Assembly (NCBI RefSeq): GCF_035666175.1
Contig: NZ_CP142016.1
Coordinates: forward strand, 1,674,001 to 1,738,000
DNA: 64,000 bases
From: Riemerella anatipestifer
GTDB lineage: Bacteria; Bacteroidota; Bacteroidia; Flavobacteriales; Weeksellaceae
Reading direction: 5' to 3'
Position numbers and translations under genes: made by a program. The notes beneath the pieces were generated by a model, which was not told the origin of the DNA, searched no databases, and worked only from the letters and a program-made list of their open reading frames with translations. Shown in pieces: positions 35,963 to 44,877 of the stretch (the first letter of the stretch is position 1; each line of letters opens with the position of its first letter).

Positions 35963-37072
35963 TTATCTAAATTCGTAGGGCTTTAAGATCTTTTTTTGAG
36001 GTATTTTACCTTTTTCATCTGCTCCAAAATTATAGGTAAGACCTATACCTAAAGTTTGTTTCATTTGTAGTTTTTGTACCTGATCATGGTCATAAAGTAG
36101 ATTTACCATTACCATAGTTGTAATAAATTTACTGAACTTAAGGTTAAGAGTCCCTGTGTAGTTGATATCTACTCTTTCTGGGTGATAGAGGTAGTTGGTA
36201 AAAAAGCCTATTTGGTTAACTAGGTTAATGTCTTTATAAATTTTAAGTCTATACAAAGCGGTAAGCATGGCACCGAGCTCTACTCTTACTGATTGCCCAT
36301 CTCTTTCTAAACCATATCTGCCTGCACGTTGTAACTCTTTGTCTAAAACAAAAGTAAGTTTTGTGTTTGCAGGGCGGAAGATTACTTGAAAATTTTCGTT
36401 TGGGTTGTAAGAAATACCCATACCCGCATTGATATACCCTGGAGCCATGAATTTTGAAATCCTATTCTCGTAGGAAGGTTTAGGTGTAATTGCGTAATTA
36501 TAACCTGGCATAAATTGAGTTAAAAACTGAGCACCTATAGATAAGTAATAGTTTCCTCCTATTTCGTAGCCATAGTTGCTCATAATATTAAGGTAGTCGT
36601 CGGTTTTTCTTGCTGCTTGGTTTTGAGTTGAAACCATACCGTATCCCATTCTTACAATGTTTTCCCAGTAATGATTTCTATTTTTATAGCTTAAGTTATA
36701 GTCTATATTTCCTATGACTCCAACACTATTATTTCCCCCAGAGTTCCAATTAGAAAAGCTCGATTGGTTAAAAACCAAAGTGTTCTGTCCCCAAAAATAC
36801 CATTTCTGAGGAGTGTCCATTTTTAGAAATTTATAGGGAGTTACAGGGATATCTTCCTTAATGCTCTTGGGTGGAGATGAGGGAATTAAGGTGTCTATTT
36901 TATAGGATTTAAGGGCAACTAAATGCTCTTTACTAAAACTATCTATGTCTATGATATTGGATTCCCAATGCTTGTTGCTTATAGAATCTATTAGCTTTTT
37001 ATTATGCTGTATTTGTCCTAGTACAAAAGTATGACAAATTGATAAAATAAAAAGGGCTAAATGTTTTAGCAT
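35963..37072 (-). CDS. DUF3078 family outer-membrane protein
   Basis: A 369-residue protein with a signal peptide (LALFILSICHTFVLGQ). The DUF3078 core is YFWGQNTLVFNQSSFSNWNSGGNNSVGVIGNIDYNLSYKNRNHYWEN. Alternating hydrophobic strands up to IGLTYNF near the C-terminus suggest a beta-barrel in the outer membrane. The function is unknown. A -7 motif lies just upstream. The neighbouring rhomboid gene is divergent. Confidence 0.82.
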   Translation of the reverse strand: MLKHLALFILSICHTFVLGQIQHNKKLIDSISNKHWESNIIDIDSFSKEHLVALKSYKIDTLIPSSPPKSIKEDIPVTPYKFLKMDTPQKWYFWGQNTLVFNQSSFSNWNSGGNNSVGVIGNIDYNLSYKNRNHYWENIVRMGYGMVSTQNQAARKTDDYLNIMSNYGYEIGGNYYLSIGAQFLTQFMPGYNYAITPKPSYENRISKFMAPGYINAGMGISYNPNENFQVIFRPANTKLTFVLDKELQRAGRYGLERDGQSVRVELGAMLTALYRLKIYKDINLVNQIGFFTNYLYHPERVDINYTGTLNLKFSKFITTMVMVNLLYDHDQVQKLQMKQTLGIGLTYNFGADEKGKIPQKKILKPYEFR

Positions 37073-37097
37073 TAGTAATTTATTTATAATTTTAGTA

Positions 37098-37105
37098 CAA
37101 AAATA
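37098..37105 (-). promoter_or_regulatory. -7 element of the DUF3078 gene
   Basis: CAAAAATA on the plus strand reads TATTTTTG on the minus strand, 25 bp upstream of the ATG at 37072. Confidence 0.45.
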
Positions 37106-37178
37106 GGACAGTTTTTCTATTTATGAAAAATAAAGTCTCTTTTTTTGGTTTGGCAAAACATTTGTGAGGAAAACCGAT

Positions 37179-37943
37179 ATGTTTAAAAATGAATCTTTTC
37201 GCTCTATAAAAGTACCAATTGTAGTATTATCAGCTATATGGATTGGGTTTTTATTACAATCCGTGGGCTTAGTGGAGCATTGTCAGGGAGCACTAATTCC
37301 GTTAGCTCCAGAAGGGCTAAAGGGTGTTTTGTTTTCTCCTTTTTTACATTCTGGCTTAGATCATATATGGAGTAACTCTGTTCCTCTAGGTGTTTTACTT
37401 TTTTTATTGTACGAGTTTTACCCTAAAATAGCAAATGTTATTTTCTTATTGGGTTGGTTGTCTACTGGGTTTTTAGTTTGGCTTACACCTCAGGTAGACT
37501 TATTTACAGGAGAAATGCATTATACCTGTATTATAGGTGCTAGTGGTATAGTCTATATGTTGGCTTTCTTCTTATTCTTTAGTGGAATTTTTAGATGGAA
37601 TATGAAATTACTCACCATCTCTCTCCTTGTAGCTTTGTATTATGGAAGTTTAATTTGGGGAATTTTTCCTGAAGAATTCTTTTCTCAATTAGACCAACCC
37701 AGCCAAATCTCATGGCAGTCTCATTTAGTAGGAGCGGTAGTGGGCGTTGTTCTAGCTTTTATGTATAGAAAACAAGGCGAAAAGAAACACCGATTTATAT
37801 GGCAGTACCCTAATTATTACAGTGAAAAAGACGATAAACTTTGGCAAGCCTACAAAGCAGAACACCCCGAAGATTTTGAGGAGCTCCCAAAGCTGAATGA
37901 ACCCGATATATGGGAAGAACTTAATAGATTGCGTAGGCAGTAA
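37179..37943 (+). CDS. Rhomboid-family intramembrane serine protease
   Basis: A 254-residue polytopic protease. The likely catalytic dyad is Ser122 in GASGIVYML and His182 in WQSHLVGAVVG. An upstream HxxxN pair (His62, Asn66, in HIWSNSVPLG) is the usual oxyanion partner. About six helices are predicted. The cytoplasmic C-terminal tail is Lys/Glu-rich and ends in EPDIWEELNRLRRQ. The ATG at 37179 is favoured over a GTG at 37164. The 3' end is 3 bp from the convergent DUF1905 gene. Confidence 0.87.
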   Translation: MFKNESFRSIKVPIVVLSAIWIGFLLQSVGLVEHCQGALIPLAPEGLKGVLFSPFLHSGLDHIWSNSVPLGVLLFLLYEFYPKIANVIFLLGWLSTGFLVWLTPQVDLFTGEMHYTCIIGASGIVYMLAFFLFFSGIFRWNMKLLTISLLVALYYGSLIWGIFPEEFFSQLDQPSQISWQSHLVGAVVGVVLAFMYRKQGEKKHRFIWQYPNYYSEKDDKLWQAYKAEHPEDFEELPKLNEPDIWEELNRLRRQ

Positions 37944-37946
37944 TAA

Positions 37947-38417
37947 CTATTTATTTTTGGTTTCCTCTAAAATAATGGAAGGTAGTTGTTGCTTTCTTCT
38001 TTCTCTAGTTTCTTCTTTTTTGGCAGAGGTAATCCATAGCATTAGCTCTTTTTTTCGGGTGTACGATAGCTTGTTATAAGCTAACCCTACTTCAGGATAA
38101 GCATTAAATATAGTTAATACTTCCTCAGGTATAATAACCACTCGTTCCTCTAAATCTTGCTGAAGGCTTACCTCTACAGTGTCTCCAAAGGTTTTATTTA
38201 ATGATGTTCTAATTTCTTTAGTTAAAATTAAAAAATGATAGGATTTGCCCATTTTAGCAAGACTTCCTCGGTATGGTACTTTATTGTCAAATAGCACTTT
38301 TACCTTTACTTGCCCTTTCTTTCCAAAAAGCTCTTCGGTGGAAAAAGGGAAGACAACATAGCCAGCATTGTCCGTTCCGTGTTGGATAATTTCTGCAGTG
38401 AAGTTAATAGTTTTCAT
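37947..38417 (-). CDS. DUF1905 / YdeI-OmpD-associated family protein
   Basis: A 156-residue cytosolic protein. The N-terminal DUF1905 barrel reads KTINFTAEIIQHGTDNAGYVVFPFSTEELFGKKGQVKVKVLFDNKVPYRGSLAKMG. The C-terminal YdeI/OmpD-associated helix region reads EVLTIFNAYPEVGLAYNKLSYTRKKELMLWITSAKKEETRERR. The function is not established, although bacteriocin-protection is a common database label. The ATG at 38417 begins just after the upstream stop; an ATG at 38432 would overlap the upstream gene by 14 bp. It is probably cotranscribed with the AlkD-like gene. Confidence 0.75.
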   Translation of the reverse strand: MKTINFTAEIIQHGTDNAGYVVFPFSTEELFGKKGQVKVKVLFDNKVPYRGSLAKMGKSYHFLILTKEIRTSLNKTFGDTVEVSLQQDLEERVVIIPEEVLTIFNAYPEVGLAYNKLSYTRKKELMLWITSAKKEETRERRKQQLPSIILEETKNK

Positions 38418-38418
38418 A

Positions 38419-39126
38419 TTAAATTTTTCCATTTAGAAAATCTTGTCTTAGAGGTTCATCTAGTTTTTCTATGGCGTATCTTAGAGTGGTTCTAGGCATA
38501 GCAGTATAGTGCTGTTTGAGAAACTCTAATAATACTTCTTCGTTTCTTTTGCCTAGTTCTCTCAACATCCAGCCATTAGCTTTATGCATTAAGTCGTGAG
38601 GGTGGTTAAGGTGTTTCAAGATGAGTTTTTGAGGAAGTGTATATTGTTTTTTCCGTATGTAGTAAAGCATTGATACTACTGCAATTCTATTATGCCATAG
38701 ATTTTTAGAATTGGCTAGACTATCCAAAAGATATTCAGCATCGTTATCAAAACAATATCTACCCAAAAGTTTATACGCAGAAGTATCTACCAAATCCCAA
38801 TTATTAACACCTTCAAGATTTGATAAATAAAAATCTACTAACTCTTTTCGTTTTGGAGGTGTTTTTTCAAATTTCAGGACGAGCATAAGCAGTGCTGTTA
38901 GCCTGTGTTCGTGTATTTCTGACTGTAGGAGTTGCTTAATTTCTTCTAAAGAAACTGTTTGCCAAAACGCTTTTGCAACTTGTCTTTGGTCTGGTACGGT
39001 AACCCCAATAAATTGGTCTCCTTCGGCGTATTCTCCTTTATTCGCTTTAAAATATTTAAGACTAAATGTAGCCCTTTGCTCATCGGATAAATCTTTGAGA
39101 GCTTGTTTAATTTCTTGTAAAATCAT
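38419..39126 (-). CDS. AlkD-like DNA alkylation repair protein
   Basis: A 235-residue all-helical HEAT-like protein of the AlkD family, DNA glycosylases that remove alkylated bases. Family motifs are YAEGDQFIGVTVPDQRQVAKAFW, HEHRLTALLMLVLKFE, NNWDLVDTSAYKLLGRYCFD, LWHNRIAVVSMLYYIRKK, and HKANGWMLRELGKRNEEVLLEFLKQHYTAMPRTTLRYAIEKL. The Trp and Asp residues of the active-site cleft (NNWDLVD) and the Arg in MPRTTLRYA are present. The start at 39126 is fixed by a -7 motif at 39131-39138 that lies within the longer frame. Confidence 0.87.
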   Translation of the reverse strand: MILQEIKQALKDLSDEQRATFSLKYFKANKGEYAEGDQFIGVTVPDQRQVAKAFWQTVSLEEIKQLLQSEIHEHRLTALLMLVLKFEKTPPKRKELVDFYLSNLEGVNNWDLVDTSAYKLLGRYCFDNDAEYLLDSLANSKNLWHNRIAVVSMLYYIRKKQYTLPQKLILKHLNHPHDLMHKANGWMLRELGKRNEEVLLEFLKQHYTAMPRTTLRYAIEKLDEPLRQDFLNGKI

Positions 39127-39130
39127 TTTG

Positions 39131-39138
39131 CAAATGTA
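39131..39138 (-). promoter_or_regulatory. -7 element of the AlkD-like gene
   Basis: CAAATGTA reads TACATTTG on the minus strand, only 4 bp upstream of the ATG at 39126, implying a nearly leaderless mRNA. Confidence 0.5.
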
Positions 39139-39177
39139 GTAGATTATAGGATACATTCATTTAAAAAAAATAATGAC

Positions 39178-39185
39178 TATATTTG
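39178..39185 (+). promoter_or_regulatory. -7 element upstream of the Cys-rich secreted-protein gene
   Basis: TATATTTG lies 8 bp before the ATG at 39194. It excludes the in-frame ATG at 39173 as start. Confidence 0.5.
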
Positions 39186-39193
39186 TTCTGTCA

Positions 39194-39565
39194 ATGAGTA
39201 AAAAAATCCACATATTGTTTTTATTGTTGTGTTTAGGTATTTTTATTTTTCCTAAGCAGAACGGTTATGCAAGTATGACGAAAGTGGTGCAAGTAGAGTC
39301 TTCTAACTGTTGTGGAGAGGAGCATTCTAAGGAGTGTTGTTCTACTCATTCTAAAGGAGAAAATCAGCATCAAAATCCTTGTGGAACAGATTGTAATAAA
39401 TGCCCTAATGTTTATTCATTTAATCAATTAGTCTATTCCTTGGATACCACTCAATGGGTGGCTTTATGTCATTTAAAATTTCATAAAAAACCAAATACTC
39501 ATTATTTCAGATTTATTCCTACTAAGCCTTTAGTAGAGATTTGGCAACCACCCAAAATAGGTTAA
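39194..39565 (+). CDS. Small Cys/His-rich secreted protein, probably metal-related
   Basis: A 123-residue protein with a hydrophobic N-terminus (KKIHILFLLLCLGIFIFP) and a short metal-ligand-rich region. Cys pairs at 39-40 and 48-49 and single Cys at 63, 67 and 70 are interspersed with His (EEHSKECCSTHSKGENQHQNPCGTDCNKC). The rest (VYSFNQLVYSLDTTQWVALCHLKFHKKP...) resembles small proteins encoded next to metal TonB receptors in Bacteroidetes. The HMA-TonB receptor gene follows 105 bp downstream on the same strand. Copper or another soft metal is the likely ligand by inference; the family is not named. Confidence 0.65.
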   Translation: MSKKIHILFLLLCLGIFIFPKQNGYASMTKVVQVESSNCCGEEHSKECCSTHSKGENQHQNPCGTDCNKCPNVYSFNQLVYSLDTTQWVALCHLKFHKKPNTHYFRFIPTKPLVEIWQPPKIG

Positions 39566-39670
39566 TTTATAGGTGTTTTTTAGGTAAGATAATCCTAAAA
39601 ATAGCAGTTAAAATATCGTTTTGTTAAATAATGAAATGATAATGTTTCGTATAAATTAAACCTAAAATCA

Positions 39671-42037
39671 ATGAAAAATAGATTAAAAGGAGCAATGCTA
39701 ATTGTTCTAATATTGGTGTTTGCAAATCATATAAAAGCACAAATTCAAAACCCAAAGACAGAAACTGCCATAGTATTAGGTAACTGTGGTATGTGTAAGG
39801 CAACCATAGAAAAAGCAGCTAATGAGGAAAATGTAGTGGAAGCCGTTTGGGATAAAGAAAAGAAAATCCTTACTTATACTTATGATTCTAAAAAGACTTC
39901 AAAAGAAAAAATTCTCAAAAAAATAGCAGAAGTAGGATATGATAATGAGTTGTATAGAGCAGATGAGGATACTTATAAGAAACTCCCTCAATGCTGTTTA
40001 TACACTAGACGACTTTCTGATACTACACCAAAATCTGAGGAAGATTCTATTCAAAAAGAAGACCACCACCACGACCATCATCAAAAAGCGAAGCAAATAG
40101 ATGAGGTGGTGGTTACCAAAGTAGGAGAGGCTACATCACTAAATAAAAAAGAGGTGGGTTTAACGTTTAATATTTCTTCTAAAGAGCTTCTAAAAGCCGC
40201 TTGTTGTAATCTCTCCGAAAGTTTTGAAACTAATGCAACGGTAGATGTGGCTTTTACCAACGCTGTAACAGGGACAAAACAACTTAGAATGTTAGGTTTG
40301 GAGCAAAAATATACCAGCCTTACCAAGGAACTTTTGCTCGAAATAAGAGGGCTAGCGACTGCTTATGGGCTTAATTTTATTCCAGGTAGATGGATTGGTG
40401 GCATACAGCTTACCAAAGGTGGGAGTACAGTGGTTAGTGGCTACGAGGGCATTACGGGGCAAATTAACACAGAGCTAGTTAAGTTTAACCAAAAACCAAA
40501 AACAGAGCTTAATTTTTTTGCTGATGAAAATGGGCGTACAGAGTTTAACCTCGTTAATACTTCGTTGCTTTCTGAACAATGGAATCAGTCTATTTTAGTT
40601 CATGCTAATGGAACTTTCCCAGAAATGGACAGAAATAAAGATGGATTTTTAGACCAACCTAAAGGTCATCAACTTAATGTAACTTATCTATTGAATTATA
40701 ATGATTTAGACCATACAGGCTGGGGGAATCATTTAGGAATGAATCTAGTTAAAGATGAAAGAAAGGCTGGACAGGTTGGTTATGATTGGACAAAAACTCA
40801 AGACCAACAAAATCTTTACGGTGTAGGTGTTGATATTTCTAGGTTCCAAATTTGGAATAAAACAGGTTATGTTTTTAAAGGAAAGCCTTATCAAAGCTTA
40901 GGATTTATCAATCAGTTTACCTATCATCAACAGGATAGCTTTTTCGGAAAGAGAACTTATTTTGGAAAACAGCAATCTTTCTATTCCAATTTAATTTTTG
41001 AAAGTATTATTGGAAATACCAATCATAAATATAAAGTGGGAGGGAGCTTTTTGTATGATGCTTATGATGAAGATTATTTAGCTCAAAATTTTATGAGAAC
41101 GGAGCGAGTGGCAGGGGCATTTGCAGAATATACACTCACGGGAGCAGCTTATACTTTGGTGGCAGGATTGAGGTCTGATTTCCATAATTTGGCAGGGACA
41201 CAACTTTCTCCTAGATTGAATTTTAAGTATGATATTAACGATAAAACCATTGTAAGGCTAAGTGTAGGGAGAGGATTTAGAACGGCTAATATCTTTGCAG
41301 AAAATCAAAACTTTTTTGCCTCTAATAGGGCAATAGAGGTGCTGAATCCTAACGGAAAAGTTTACGGACTTTCTCCAGAAATAGCGTGGAATTATGGACT
41401 AAGTTTGCAGAAAGAGTTTAAACTTTTTAAGAGAAAGGCTTCATGGGTAACAGATGTTTTTCGCACCGATTTTCAAAATCAAGTAATAGTAGATTTAGAC
41501 CATTCTCCTCAAAAGATGCTTTTTTATAATTTAGAAGGCAAGTCTAGGGCATTGGCTTTCCAAACGCAGTTGGATTTTAGCCCAGTGAACAGATTAGATT
41601 TTAGGCTAGCTTATAAGTATTATGATGTATGGGCGGATTACCTAGGGGGAAGAAGAGATGTGCCATTTACCGCAAAACACAGAGGTTTTGTCAATATGGC
41701 GTATTCTACTACAAAAAATAGCAAACAGACTTACTGGAATTTAGATGCAACTTTGCAGTGGATAGGCGCTCAAAGATTGCCTAATACTTACCAAAATATA
41801 GAAGAATATCAAACGAAAGTGTTTACAAAGCCTTATGTTCTACTTAATGCTCAAATATCAAGATTTTTTAATCGTAATATTAGATTGTATTTAGGAGCAG
41901 AAAATTTGACTTCTTACACACAAGAACGCCCAGTCATAGATGCTAAAAATCCTTTTAGTAATTATTTTGATGGTGGAATGATTTATGCGCCAATTATGCC
42001 TGTCAACTTTTATACAGGTATAGATGTGAGTTTTTAA
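39671..42037 (+). CDS. TonB-dependent receptor with N-terminal HMA domain
   Basis: A 788-residue outer-membrane receptor. After the signal peptide comes a heavy-metal-associated domain (about residues 28-95) with the CxxC motif GNCGMC (Cys39, Cys42). A CC pair (QCCLYTRRL) and a His-rich linker (EDHHHDHHQ, about 130-138) follow. The plug starts near IDEVVVTK and includes ACCNLSESFETNATVDVAFTNAVTGTKQLRMLGLEQKYTSL, a signature of a metal-associated receptor group. The barrel ends in IDVSF with C-terminal Phe. With the Cys-rich protein upstream, this suggests copper or related metal traffic; the substrate is inferred, not shown. Confidence 0.85.
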   Translation: MKNRLKGAMLIVLILVFANHIKAQIQNPKTETAIVLGNCGMCKATIEKAANEENVVEAVWDKEKKILTYTYDSKKTSKEKILKKIAEVGYDNELYRADEDTYKKLPQCCLYTRRLSDTTPKSEEDSIQKEDHHHDHHQKAKQIDEVVVTKVGEATSLNKKEVGLTFNISSKELLKAACCNLSESFETNATVDVAFTNAVTGTKQLRMLGLEQKYTSLTKELLLEIRGLATAYGLNFIPGRWIGGIQLTKGGSTVVSGYEGITGQINTELVKFNQKPKTELNFFADENGRTEFNLVNTSLLSEQWNQSILVHANGTFPEMDRNKDGFLDQPKGHQLNVTYLLNYNDLDHTGWGNHLGMNLVKDERKAGQVGYDWTKTQDQQNLYGVGVDISRFQIWNKTGYVFKGKPYQSLGFINQFTYHQQDSFFGKRTYFGKQQSFYSNLIFESIIGNTNHKYKVGGSFLYDAYDEDYLAQNFMRTERVAGAFAEYTLTGAAYTLVAGLRSDFHNLAGTQLSPRLNFKYDINDKTIVRLSVGRGFRTANIFAENQNFFASNRAIEVLNPNGKVYGLSPEIAWNYGLSLQKEFKLFKRKASWVTDVFRTDFQNQVIVDLDHSPQKMLFYNLEGKSRALAFQTQLDFSPVNRLDFRLAYKYYDVWADYLGGRRDVPFTAKHRGFVNMAYSTTKNSKQTYWNLDATLQWIGAQRLPNTYQNIEEYQTKVFTKPYVLLNAQISRFFNRNIRLYLGAENLTSYTQERPVIDAKNPFSNYFDGGMIYAPIMPVNFYTGIDVSF

Positions 42038-42066
42038 TTTAATATGCTTAGCATAATAAAATCATC

Positions 42067-42107
42067 TTTTTTTTTTTTGCAAAGAATTAAAATGAAGAAT
42101 ATTTTCG
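42067..42107 (+). promoter_or_regulatory. Promoter-like TTTG-N20-TATTTTCG preceded by a 12-T tract
   Basis: Twelve T residues (42067-42078) run directly into TTTG (42076-42079). After 20 nt comes TATTTTCG (42100-42107), one base off the -7 consensus. It lies 23 bp upstream of the disrupted lipoprotein gene. Length change in the T-tract could alter promoter strength. Confidence 0.4.
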
Positions 42108-42925
42108 TATTGTAACAAAAATAAATTATTATGAGAAAATTTAATTTAATGGCAGCAATTGCATTACTAGGCAGTCTTTATTCTTGTGATAGAGATGCAA
42201 CAGGTAATTTAACTTCTAACGAAACTGAAGTAATCAATTATGAATTTAGTTTAAAAGATAAAATTAACATTGAAAAAGCCTCTTTACAAAGAAAGATTCT
42301 ATATAAAAGATATTTCTTAAAAGAAGCTACAAAAAAAATGTTTTTGTCAAATATTTCAAACGAAGATATATTTGATCAAGTTAATTTTGGTAAAATTCAA
42401 AAGAATACTTTTAAAGTTCAAGATTTATCATCAAATTTTGGTAATGACATAGCTGATTTTAATAAAGCTTTTAAAAATTTGGAAGGGAGAAGCTATTCTA
42501 TCAGCTTGTATATTCCATTTGCAGAAGAATTAAAAACTAAAAAGACTAATGTTAAAAATAATATATACATATTTGAAGAAGTAGATGACTCTGATAGGTT
42601 AGAATACGATGGGTATACGCTAAATGAAAACGGCGATTTTGTTAAATGTGATTTTCCTATAACTGAAAATCTAGCAGAAAATTTAGCTAAAAAAGGAATT
42701 TCTGTGATTGTAGTTGGGCTACAAGATGATTCATTGAAACCTATCAATGAAAGGGGAGATTTAAGTATTTCTGAATCATTGTCTTCTTCCTCCAATAAAA
42801 ACTGGTATATTGATAATATGACTGTTAAGGCACATAAGGAATCTTGGGTAGCTGGTGCTTCAGAAATAGCAGTTCAAGCATATTCTTACAACCACTTAAA
42901 TAACCAACTGAAAAAAATAAATTAT

Positions 42926-43905
42926 ACCCGTTGTGCATTATGAAATGAAAAAAACAAGAGTTGTTTATTAGACTGAAAATCAGTATATTGTTTTTGCTAT
43001 AAAACGATATAAATGAACAACATAGAGCAAATATATGAAAGAATTTTGGAAGTTTTAGGACTTTTTTCAGAAAATCAACTGATTAGTTATCAGAGAAGAA
43101 CACCTAAAATGAGCGATTTAGAAGTCATAAGTCTTAATATTACTGCTGAATACTTGAGTATTGATAGCGAATTACAGTTATTTAGAAAATTGCCAAACTC
43201 TCTGATAAACAAAATTGAAAGAAGTGTTTACAATAAGCGAAAACGAAGACTATCCCTACAAACAGAGCAAATTAGACAACGTATTTCGATGGAGTTCAAT
43301 GAGTTTGAAGATATTTTTATCGTTGATAGCATGCCAATGAAAGTTTGTGAAAACGCTCGTTCTACTCGTTCAAAAATTTGTAAAGAGCAATCCTATTCTT
43401 CACCAACATATGGTTATTGTGCTTCACAGAAATTATATTTCTATGGCTATAAACTACACGCAGTATGTTCTTTAAATGGTGTGATTAAGAATTTTGATAT
43501 AAGCCCTGCATCCGTTCACGACATCCACTATTTAAAAGATATTGGTGAGCAAATGCGAAACTGTACTTTAATTGGAGATAGAGGCTATTTATCAGCAAAA
43601 GTTCAAATAGATTTATTTAACTATGCTAATATTAAATTAGATACACCAATGAGAAGTAATCAGAAAGATTATATTCCTCAATTTTCATTGTACAAGAAAA
43701 AGCGAAAACGAATTGAGACATTTTTCTCTCAACTTTGCGACCAATTTATGATTAAAAGAAACTATGCTAAAACTTTTGAAGGCTTTAAAACAAGGATAAT
43801 CAGTAAAATAACCGCCGCAACGGTTATTCAATATATCAATAAATTTATCTTCCAAAGAAAATTAAATCATCTAAAAATCAGTATTATTTAAAATGCACAA
43901 CGAGT
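42926..43905 (+). mobile_element. IS982-family insertion sequence, copy 3
   Basis: A 980-bp element flanked by the 8-bp repeat TAAATTAT (42918-42925 and 43906-43913), inserted in the lipoprotein gene and in the same orientation as it. Confidence 0.95.
43013..43891 (+). CDS. IS982-family transposase, copy 3
   Basis: An intact 292-residue DDE transposase with Asp105, Asp189 and Glu235. It carries Ile4, Leu56 and Tyr251, and differs from copy 4 only at residue 177 (Ile here, Ser in copy 4). Confidence 0.95.
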   Translation: MNNIEQIYERILEVLGLFSENQLISYQRRTPKMSDLEVISLNITAEYLSIDSELQLFRKLPNSLINKIERSVYNKRKRRLSLQTEQIRQRISMEFNEFEDIFIVDSMPMKVCENARSTRSKICKEQSYSSPTYGYCASQKLYFYGYKLHAVCSLNGVIKNFDISPASVHDIHYLKDIGEQMRNCTLIGDRGYLSAKVQIDLFNYANIKLDTPMRSNQKDYIPQFSLYKKKRKRIETFFSQLCDQFMIKRNYAKTFEGFKTRIISKITAATVIQYINKFIFQRKLNHLKISII

Positions 43906-44272
43906 TAAATTATATAAATAGCTCTACCGCTGGTTCAAATTCAGAATATATTTTTGCAAAATTTACAAGAAAGGATGTTCGTAGAAAGCATAATAGGAAT
44001 TTAAATGCTATTATTGCTGGAGGAATAGATGCCTCCCATAATATGTATCAGAACACTAATTTTCTATGTGATTTATGAAGCTGATAATTGGCCTGTAGAA
44101 ACTCGTACGGTTAATTTTTCAAATATTGGAGGAGTTCCGTCTAATATAAGTATACGTTTTGGCTCTTCTGATCCTGAATATTATAACAGCAATGTTGATG
44201 GAAATAAAATCAGCGGTACTGTTAATAATGGTGAAATATATTTTAAAAACTCAATTAGATAAGTTTAATGCT

Positions 44273-44785
44273 ATGAAAAAGATTCTTATACTCTCAACAA
44301 GTTTAATGATGACTTCTATAATATATTCTCAGAAGTTTTCTGCTAGTGTAGATTTCGGAATGCCAACTGGAAAAATAGCTAAGCACACCTCGTCTAATAT
44401 AGGCTTGGGGTTAGCCTATACCAAAAGTATATCTGATAAATTTTCTTTAGGTTTAACAACAGGATATTCACATTATTTTGTAAAGTCTAGTGGCAAAGAT
44501 ATTGGAACCGTTCCTTTAGCGCTTAAAGTGCAAAGTTTTTTTAGTGGTAATAAAGTTTACGCAGATTTAGATTTAGGTTATTCATTCTCAATTAACAATT
44601 CATTTGAGGGAGGATTGTACACCTATCCTAAGGTAGGTTACATACTAAATAAAAATGGTAAGCTTTATGTGGGTTATAAAAACACAATGAGCTCTTATAA
44701 GCATAATATTATAGGTAATTCCGCCATTAAGTCAGGTGCTATTGGATTAGGTTCAATCAATTTTGGGATAGACTGGAGTTTTTAG
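44273..44785 (+). CDS. Small outer-membrane beta-barrel protein
   Basis: A 170-residue protein with a signal peptide (MKKILILSTSLMMTSIIYSQ), then alternating strands (FSASVDFGMPTGKIAK, SNIGLGLAYTKSISDKFSLGLTTGYSHYFV, KVYADLDLGYSFSI, KLYVGYKNTMSSY) and a C-terminal aromatic strand, FGIDWSF. This is the pattern of a small eight-strand barrel. The frame is open further upstream, but ATG 44273 is chosen because it opens the signal peptide. It lies 10 bp after the end of the disrupted lipoprotein gene and was probably cotranscribed with it, so IS copy 3 may have polar effects. Confidence 0.7.
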   Translation: MKKILILSTSLMMTSIIYSQKFSASVDFGMPTGKIAKHTSSNIGLGLAYTKSISDKFSLGLTTGYSHYFVKSSGKDIGTVPLALKVQSFFSGNKVYADLDLGYSFSINNSFEGGLYTYPKVGYILNKNGKLYVGYKNTMSSYKHNIIGNSAIKSGAIGLGSINFGIDWSF

Positions 44786-44813
44786 GTATAATAAATATAA
44801 CTCTCTTAAAAAC

Positions 44814-44847
44814 AAAAAAGCCGATACATTCGTGTATCGGCTTTTTT
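44814..44847. terminator. Bidirectional terminator with a UUCG tetraloop
   Basis: AAAAAAGCCGATACA and TGTATCGGCTTTTTT are perfect complements around TTCG. It ends the barrel gene on the plus strand. It probably also ended the Oar-like gene on the minus strand before IS copy 4 came between them. Confidence 0.9.
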
Positions 44848-44877
44848 GTTTTGAAATTGGAACTTTTATTAGAAAGT

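Larger units (their letters stand above)
42131..44262 (+). pseudogene. Lipoprotein gene disrupted by IS copy 3 and a frameshift
   Basis: The 5' part encodes a lipoprotein (MRKFNLMAAIALLGSLYSC, Cys19) of about 265 residues, up to QLKKINY at 42925, where IS copy 3 is inserted. Removing the IS and one 8-bp repeat restores the frame: INSSTAGSNSEYIFAKFTRKDVRRKHNRNLNAIIAGGIDASHNMYQNTNF. A second lesion at about 44061-44066 then shifts the frame, and YVIYEADNWPVETRTVNFSNIGGVPSNISIRFGS continues to a stop at 44262. The original product was roughly 380 residues. No family was recognised. The 5' fragment may still yield a truncated lipoprotein ending TRCAL. Confidence 0.8.

Noticed and set aside
43893-44078. 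Short frame after IS copy 3 as a separate gene
   Set aside because: It is the continuation of the interrupted lipoprotein gene, and its apparent start is in IS sequence.
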